Positions 51,101-57,247 of a stretch of DNA of 57,247 nt are shown here, piece after piece. Origin of the DNA: Mesostigma viride (Eukaryota; Streptophyta; Mesostigmatophyceae; Mesostigmatales; Mesostigmataceae); contig RPFO01000131.1 of assembly GCA_009746045.1 (NCBI GenBank), positions 1,837,816-1,895,062 on the forward strand. Reading direction: 5' to 3'. The notes under the pieces are model-generated. The model saw nothing but the letters and a program-made list of their open reading frames with translations. It searched no databases and had not been told where the DNA came from. The first letter of the stretch is position 1. Each line of letters starts with the position of its first letter. Position numbers and translations under genes: made by a program.

Positions 51101-54100
51101 AAAGGGAAGGATAGAACATGATGATAGGGAAGGATAGAGCCTGATGATAGGGAAGGATAGAAGATGATGATAGGGAAGGATAGAAGATGATGATAGGGAA
51201 GGATAGAACATGATGATAGGGAAGGATAGAACATGATGATAGGGAAGGATAGAACATGATGATAGGGAAGGATAGAACATGATGATAGGGGAGGATAGAA
51301 CATGATGATAGGGAAGGATAGAACATGATGATAGGGAAGGATAGAAGATGATGATAGGGAAGGATAGAAGATGATGATAGGGAAGGATAGAACATGATGA
51401 TAGGGAAGGATAGAACATGATGATAGGGAAGGATAGAACATGATGATAGGGAAGGATAGAACATGATGATAGGGAAGGATAGAACATGATGATAGGGAAG
51501 GATAGAACATGATGATAGGGAAGGATAGAACATGATGATAGGGAAGATAGAACATGATGATAGAACATGATGAAAGGGAAGAAAGGGAAGAAAGGGAAGG
51601 ATAGAGCATGATGCTACCGCGGAGGGATCCATGCATGCTTCATATCGCGCATAGTACCTCTAGTGGTACAATGTATTGGAACAAGTATCAAGACAAGCTG
51701 CATACTAGCGGTACTAATAAGAGCAATAATAGTAACCATGATGCCAGGGATTACAGCAAGTGGTCGTTGCTGTTTTGCTGGCACGGTCTATTAACAAACA
51801 GTACCTGTTGCTGGCACGGTCTATTAACAAACAGTACCTGTTGCTGGCACGGTCTATTAGCATACAGTACCTGTTGCTGGCACGGATGGCTGCCTCCAGC
51901 GTCCCCATCAGTTTGAACGCGCTCACCGCCGAGGCCGCGTCGTTCAGATCAGACCCCACCATGTCCATGAGGTGTTGGATAAAGTCCCCCTGGCCCAGCA
52001 GCAGGTACCGCCGGATCGCCCCAAAGTGGTCCATGAATCGATACCGCTCCCCGAACATGGTCTCCAGGAGCCGGCGGTCAATCTCCTCCGCCACCTTTTT
52101 AACCACCGCCTCCAACTCGCCCACCTGGCCGTACGCGAGGCCCCAGGAGGGGGACACGGTGGCGGCAGCGGCAGCGGCCTTCACGCCGGCCTTGCCCAGC
52201 GGGTCCTGGCAGCACACGCGCAGGAAGTTGATGGACTTGCCGATGCGCAGGATGCGCTGTGCGAGCGACTCGGGGATGAAGGAGGGCAGCATGGACATGT
52301 CCAGGGAGTACCTGTGTGTGTGTGGGGGGGGGGGGGGGGGGGGTGAGGGGAAGGTGGGGCAAATGTAATGGGCGGGCCGTGTCAGAGGAAGGCAGCAGTG
52401 CACAGAGATTGAAAACGTGAAGCAAGAAGCGGAAGTGACGTAAAGCAAGAAGCGGAAGTGCACTACCACCACGCTCCATTCGCCTACTCAACCAACCTTT
52501 AAAATTGCCAGCTTTATCTACCCCATCCACCCACCCAACCACCACGCCACAGAGCCCTCCCCTCATGGCCCGCCCAGCCGCCATGCCACAACCCGGTTCC
52601 TCCAAGATACCCCTATGCAAACCCACATGCACTGCCATATGACCCATCCTGTCCATCCCCTTTATTCCGCACACACTACCCCTCCTGTCATCCAGTTCCA
52701 TAATTCGAGCCCACCTGGTGTGTCACATCACCCGTACTACTCTCCACTCCCCTGTTCACACCCACCTTGCGCGCTAGATCACCCCTTGCCCACCATACCC
52801 TACTCCTTTTGTCCACCATACCCTACTCCCTTTGTCCCCAGTACCCTACTCCCTTTGTCCCCAGTACCCTAATCCCATTGTCCCCAGTACCCTACTCCCA
52901 TTGTCCCCAGTACCCTACTCCCTTCGACCTTTGTCCCCAGTACCCTACTGCCTTTGTCCCCACCACCCTACTCCCATTGTCCCCAGTACCCTACTCCCAT
53001 TGTCCCCAGTACCCTACTCCCATTGTCCCCAGTACCCTACTCCCTTCGACCTTTGTCCCCAGTACCCTACTCCCATTGTCCCCAGTACCCTACTCCCATT
53101 GTCCCCAGTACCCTACTCCCATTGTCCCCAGTACCCTACTCCCATTGTCCCCAGTACCCTACTCCAATTGTCCCCAGTACCCTACTCCCTCTCGACCTTC
53201 GTTCCCAGTACCCTACTGCCTTTGTCCAAAGTACCCTAACCCACACCCACCGCGCGTGCCACATGTTCTCGTCGGCCACGTCCGGGTCGGCCACAACGAA
53301 GAACTCGCGGTAGGGGTCCACCAGCTCGCCCTCGAACATCCACCGGCGCAGCATCTCGAACAGCGGCACGCACGTCTGGCGCAGCAGCCGCGTGACCAGC
53401 GAGCGCACGCCAGGGTCCCCATGGCGGGTGTGCGCGTGGATGGCAGACGCGAGGCCCCCTCCACGCATGAACTCGCCCGTCGCGGGCGCGGTGGGGGGAA
53501 GCCCAGGCTGGTTACTGGCGCTGGCACCGAGGTAGGAGCCATCTAAGGGAGGAGGTTGCAAGCCAAGGGCAGTTACAATCATTCAACAAACAGTCGGCTT
53601 GTTATAAGACAGGCGATAAGTAAATAGACGAGAGGGAAGTTACAATTATGCAACAAGCAGTTGATTTGTTACAAGACGGGTGGATCATAAGGATATAGAC
53701 AAGGGAGAGATGGCTGAGGGTTCGGGGATGGATTGGGATGTCTGTAGTTAGAAGGGCTGGCTCTAGCAACGAAGAGTGATTTGTCATGAGACACTAAATC
53801 CACCATGGAGGGATGACAGAGGGCGACGCGAATACGGCTTCGCGAAGAAAAGAAAAAGCCGCAAGGGGGTTGGCTTGCGATCATGTTGGATGCACATGGC
53901 ATCGTTTTAGTAAGGAAGAGCGGCGGCTTCGACACGCTCACTAAATGTCAGATTGATGTACGCCCCCCCTTGGTACGCAGTGTGCCTGCTATGGCTCCCA
54001 CTGGCTGACTAAAATCCAGTGCTATAATTCACTACTAAAACTCATTACTTTACCACATACCTTGCCCCTGGGGTGGCGGGCTCAATGGGACCGCCCCCGG

Positions 54101-56235
54101 GGCGATCCCAACCCCCCCCGCCCCCGTGCCACCACCTGTCGCATTCCAGGCCCCCCGCGTGCTGTCCACGATCACCGCCATCGTCCTCATGCGGTGCAGG
54201 GGCTCCGCCAGCCATACTGCCAGCCGCCGTAGCGACAAGTACCCGTTGCTGGTACCCCCGTGGACGGCCGAGGTGGACCCCCAGCCGCCCGCGCCAGGGA
54301 CCGACGCGGACGGCAAGTGCGCCTGGCTCTCGAGCACCGCCAGCAAGCGGAAATACTCGGCCAACTCCCTCTGTAATGCGGCACCAAAGGACTGCCCCAC
54401 GAGGCCCACCCCCTCACGCACGCTCTCCGGGTCGATCGTGGTGGCGGTCACGGCGGTGGCTCCCCCCCCCCGAGAGGACGACGAGGACATGGGTGGAGGG
54501 GCCGCGCCTAGGCATTCGTCAGCGTACGCCTTCACACGTCGGTACAGCCAGCCGAGCTCGCATAGCCGGCGAAGCAGGTCGCGCGTGGCGCGGGGGACGC
54601 CCACCTGGGACGTCGTTCCAAAAGACGCAATGATACATGTGCGTGAGAGCCAGCGTGCGTGCGCGCGCGCGCGTGTGTGTCTGTGTGTGTGTGTGTGAGT
54701 GAGTGAGTGAGTGAGTGAGTGAGTGAGTGAGTGAGTGAGTGGGTGGGTGGGTGGGTGGGTGGGTGGGTGGGTGGGTGGGTGGGTGGGTGGGTGGGTGGGT
54801 GGGTGGGTGGGTGGGTGGGTGGGTGGGTGGGTGGGTGGGTGGGTGGGTGGGTGGGTGGGTGGGTGGGTGGGTGTGAGTTCAACATACTAGCAGTATGTTC
54901 CACCCGAAACGTTTCAAAGAACTGGACACCATGCATGCCAAGAAATGAACAGGGTATATAAGAAAGACAAGTGGTGGGTGGAGAAAAGAGGAGGAACGCC
55001 GCAGGCCGTCGAGGTAATCATCGAAGCGACTACGATGGGACAAGACAGGGCGCAGGTGGCGCACACATGACCGGGCAGAGATCACATGGTCAAGGCACTT
55101 CCGGGTGCAATTCCTACTCCCGGTGGCTGAGTGGTAGGAACATACAGAACTGCATACTGTTGCCATAGCCATATGTATAGCAACAGGCAGTAGCATATCG
55201 GTGCCTTTGCCTTTCCTGGACCTTAACCACAGGCGTCTAGAGGGTGCTCAACAAGCAACAGAATTTCAACCAAAATCAAAAAATTATTTAGGATAGTTTA
55301 CCCTGGCATTTTCATGTTTAGGCTGAAAGGCCATCCCCAGCTTGACGGATCGCACATGCCGGGATTGCCAATGACCCGTGCTAAGCATGGCCCTGGTCAT
55401 ACAAAGCATTCTTCGCCACCGGCCTGGCCTCAATTACCGTCACACAGCCAATATCTGGGTGCTTCTGAAAGAGGGCCATTGCGCTTTCATGCACGTCACA
55501 ACAAAATCAGGCTGCGAGGTGAGAGAAAACCTTTTACCAGACGCCTTTCACCAGACGCGCTTCCTGATAAGCACACAGCGCCGCCTTCTCCTCACCCCTT
55601 TCTTGAAAACCAAGACACGGTTACCTAGACACAAGCCATCGGTCAAAAAGCTCTACGGCACAACGCCGTTGGATTCATCACGAAGGCGTCATCCTCTCCA
55701 CACACAGGCCACACGGGGGGATGCAAGCATAGGGGGTCCCCTTTACACCACTTCATGGGTTATACTATAAGGTATGGGTATGGGGTTAGTACTATGTCCT
55801 AAATCACGCCGGGGTCCACGACGTAGGCGTGCTCCTCGTCCCATGCGGATGCCCGCGCATTCATGAATCCCCACGCATTGGTCACTGTACGACACCATAC
55901 TGCCACTACATGAGAGTGTTTGACAGTACATCACCTTGGGTCCACGACGAAGGGATCCTCCTCGTCCCATGGAATGTGTCGCCCTTTACACCACTGTACT
56001 GTACGGGGTCACTATAGCACAGATCACCTTTGGGTCCACGACGTAGGCATCGTCCTCCTCGTCCCATCGAATGTGCCGCCCATCGATCGCCTGGCATGTG
56101 AACACGACGTCGCGGACGAGCGCCGATTCGGACACCTCATGCTGTGTGCGCTCCCCCTCCAGGTACTCCCGGTAGGCGGTCACCTTGACGTTGTCGTCCA
56201 GCACCATTAGCTCATGCGCCGCCACCACAGGCAGC
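48138..56235 (-). CDS. GCP3: Gamma-tubulin complex protein 3 (GCP3/SPC98), 7 exons, N-terminus outside window
   Basis: Core subunit of the gamma-tubulin ring complex that nucleates microtubules. Minus-strand exons: 56235-56028, 54604-54061, 53542-53251, 52311-51871, 50849-50393, 49630-49321, 48472-48138 (TAG). Every junction keeps frame, four of them through split codons, giving about 861 residues. Family marks in order: ESALVRDVVFTCQAIDGRHI; RDLLRRLCELGWLYRRV; VGLVGQSFGAALQRELAEY (GRIP1); LVTRLLRQTCVPLFEM and YREFFVVADPDV; SMLPSFIPESLAQRILRIGKSINFL; RRYLLLGQGDFIQHLMD; GWDVFSLEYTLGPPLSTVF and YLRVFNFLWRLKRVE (GRIP2); MIHFVTNLEYYIMFEVLE; and FLAYRLDFSEYY near the C-terminus. The SFRLDF-like end and ring-complex motifs fit GCP3 rather than GCP2. 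A G-rich insert lies after KPNTW. Four donors have decoy copies. Confidence 0.94.
49184..49202 (-). repeat. Ghost copy of GCP3 exon 6 donor edge
   Basis: Minus strand: GACTCGTCAGTGCTGG|GTGC here, against GACTCATCGGCGCTGG|GTATG at the true donor (49321). The copy is about 130 bp further into the intron, next to a CACACAAG-rich repeat. Confidence 0.65.
50320..50350 (-). repeat. Ghost copy of GCP3 exon 5 donor edge
   Basis: Minus strand: ACGACATCATGTTTGAG|GCGAGG here, against ACTACATCATGTTCGAG|GTGAGC at the true donor (50393). The copy's GT has become GC. Confidence 0.75.
51110..51600. repeat. 23-bp minisatellite in GCP3 intron, about 20 units
   Basis: GATAGGGAAGGATAGAACAT with GAT; variants carry AGATGAT or GCCTGAT. 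Translated YHHVLSFP repeats are artefacts. Confidence 0.96.
51768..51885 (-). repeat. 33-bp units repeating the GCP3 exon 4 donor
   Basis: The exon 4 end, minus strand GCCAGCAACAG|GTACTG, occurs at 51871 (true), 51838 and 51805, and a fourth unit has lost the donor. Period 33, so each added unit would insert 11 residues (YCLLIDRASNR) without changing frame. Confidence 0.9.
52797..53240. repeat. 23-bp minisatellite in GCP3 intron, about 18 units
   Basis: CCCTACTCCCATTGTCCCCAGTA units with CCTTTG and CTTCGACC variants, starting right after the donor at 53251. Confidence 0.95.
54690..54874. repeat. GT / GTGA / GTGG microsatellite
   Basis: GTGTGT, then GTGA units, then about 34 GTGG units, in the GCP3 intron upstream of exon 2 (minus strand). 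Confidence 0.97.
55805..56075 (-). repeat. Three copies of the first visible GCP3 donor edge
   Basis: Minus strand: true exon end TGGGACGAGGAGGACGATGC...GTGGACCCAAAG|GTGATC (to 56028). Copy 2 (about 55976-55930) reads TGGGACGAGGAGGATCCCTT...GTGGACCCAAG|GTGATG. Copy 3 (about 55845-55810) reads TGGGACGAGGAGCACGCCTA...GTGGACCCCG|GCGTGA. Spacing is about 100 and 115 bp. Copy 2 keeps a donor; copy 3 does not. Confidence 0.88.
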
Positions 56236-56579
56236 CTGCACACACGTGGCTCAACGTGGTCATGAACACATGCATGGGTGGCAACATGGTGGTGAGAACG
56301 CACGCATCATCATGGTGGCAAGGATACGCACGCGGGGGACAGCATGTTCGCAAGATAAAGGCGATTGTGGCAAGATGCTGGCAACGGTGCCTGCGTGGTA
56401 ACATGGTGGCAACATGGTGGTTACAACGCGCATGAGACATGGTGGTGGCAGCGCACATGGCCATGGCTTGAGGCTATCAGCGCGGTTGTGCCAAGAAGCG
56501 CACACGCGCTCCCACATATATGTATATAGAAAGAGAGAGAGGGAAAAAGGGGGGGGGGGGGGAGGCGAGCGAGCGACGA

Positions 56580-56630
56580 AGCGCAGCACGCGCAAGAGAG
56601 AGAGAGAGAGGGAGAGAGGGAGAGAGGGGG

Positions 56631-56672
<42 letters not shown>

Positions 56673-56674
56673 AG

Positions 56675-56721
<47 letters not shown>

Positions 56722-56742
56722 GGAGAGAGAGAGAGAGAGAGA

Positions 56743-56773
<31 letters not shown>

Positions 56774-56778
56774 GGAGA

Positions 56779-56854
<76 letters not shown>

Positions 56855-56896
56855 AGAGAGGGAGAGAGAGAGAGAGAGGGGGGGGGGGGGGGGGGA

Positions 56897-56927
<31 letters not shown>

Positions 56928-57047
56928 GAGAGAGAGAGAGGGAGAGGAAGGAGAAGAGAGAGGAGAGAGAGAGAGAGAGAAGAGGGAGAGAAAGAGAGGA
57001 GAGAGAGAGAGAAGAGAGAGAGAGAGAAGAGAGAGGAGAGAGAGAGG

Positions 57048-57081
<34 letters not shown>

Positions 57082-57247
57082 GGGAGAGGGAGAGAGAGAG
57101 AGAGAGAACAGAGAGAGGGAGGAGAAGAGAGAGAGAGAGAGAGAGGAGAGAGAGGAGAGAGGAGAGAGAGGGAAGAGAGAGGGAGAGAGGGAGGGAGAGA
57201 AGGAGAGAGCAGACAGAAGAGAGAAGGAGAGAGAGAGAGAGGAGAGG
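56580..57247. repeat. GA-rich microsatellite to window end
   Basis: About 660 bp of GAGA with GGGA and homopolymer-G interruptions. In the GCP3 gene direction it is CT-rich intron or upstream sequence. No gene. Confidence 0.97.

Noticed and set aside
50913-51636. Proteins with YHHVLSFPIIMFYPSLSS repeats, resembling membrane proteins
   Set aside because: 23-bp minisatellite in a GCP3 intron; hydrophobicity is accidental.

Overview
The window is nuclear DNA from a eukaryote, most likely a green alga of the prasinophyte type. Its genes are broken into many short exons with GT-AG introns, the coding sequence is GC-rich, two products carry plastid-type features (a CRTISO-like oxidoreductase and a pre-sequence ending in an alanine-rich AxA motif), and introns and spacers are full of micro- and minisatellites. 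The species call is inference; no rRNA or organelle marker is present.

Layout. 334-4242 (+): C-terminal 477 codons of the spliceosomal helicase PRP16/DHX38. 5578-8310 (+): a cluster of non-LTR (LINE) remnants including an intact ORF1-like gene (6426-7781) with no reverse transcriptase beside it. 8999-17145 (+): a complete seven-exon gene for a TrmL-type SpoU tRNA ribose methyltransferase. 17583-22703 (-): a rhomboid serine protease. 23868-24254 (-): an exon or small gene with a plastid/thylakoid-like pre-sequence. 25026-31034 (+): a complete five-exon CRTISO-like FAD oxidoreductase (592 codons). 31362-33500: LINE tails and fragments plus a large inverted-repeat element. 34731-35667 (+): complete two-exon TFB5/GTF2H5 (TFIIH subunit, 71 aa). 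36897-37763: an 867-bp tetranucleotide satellite. 37764-47176 (-): a young Ty3/gypsy chromovirus with 702/703-bp LTRs, a TSD, and two extra ORFs after pol. 47205-47718: a 514-bp element with 27-bp terminal inverted repeats. 48138-56235 (-): seven exons of gamma-tubulin complex protein 3 (GCP3). The window ends in about 650 bp of GA-rich microsatellite.

The host genes are unrelated housekeeping genes (splicing, tRNA modification, membrane proteolysis, carotenoid-like metabolism, transcription/repair, microtubule nucleation). They form no operon or pathway. The exon models were built by homology and checked by codon phase: every internal junction listed for TrmL, CRTISO-like, TFB5, GCP3, PRP16 exons A-D and the rhomboid exons keeps frame.

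The most striking signal is systemic. At many exon borders in all six host genes, the sequence spanning the border (exon edge, splice site and intron flank) is repeated in tandem or near-tandem on the non-coding side. Copy number runs from one diverged ghost to eleven near-identical 50-bp units (TrmL last acceptor) or six 36-bp units (TrmL exon 5 donor). Two stop-codon regions show the same pattern. This looks like introns growing by boundary-spanning tandem duplication, leaving decoy splice sites. A second signal is a conserved CAAC-loop hairpin with a covarying base pair followed by a TTAATTAA-type tail, shared by at least five LINE 3' ends.
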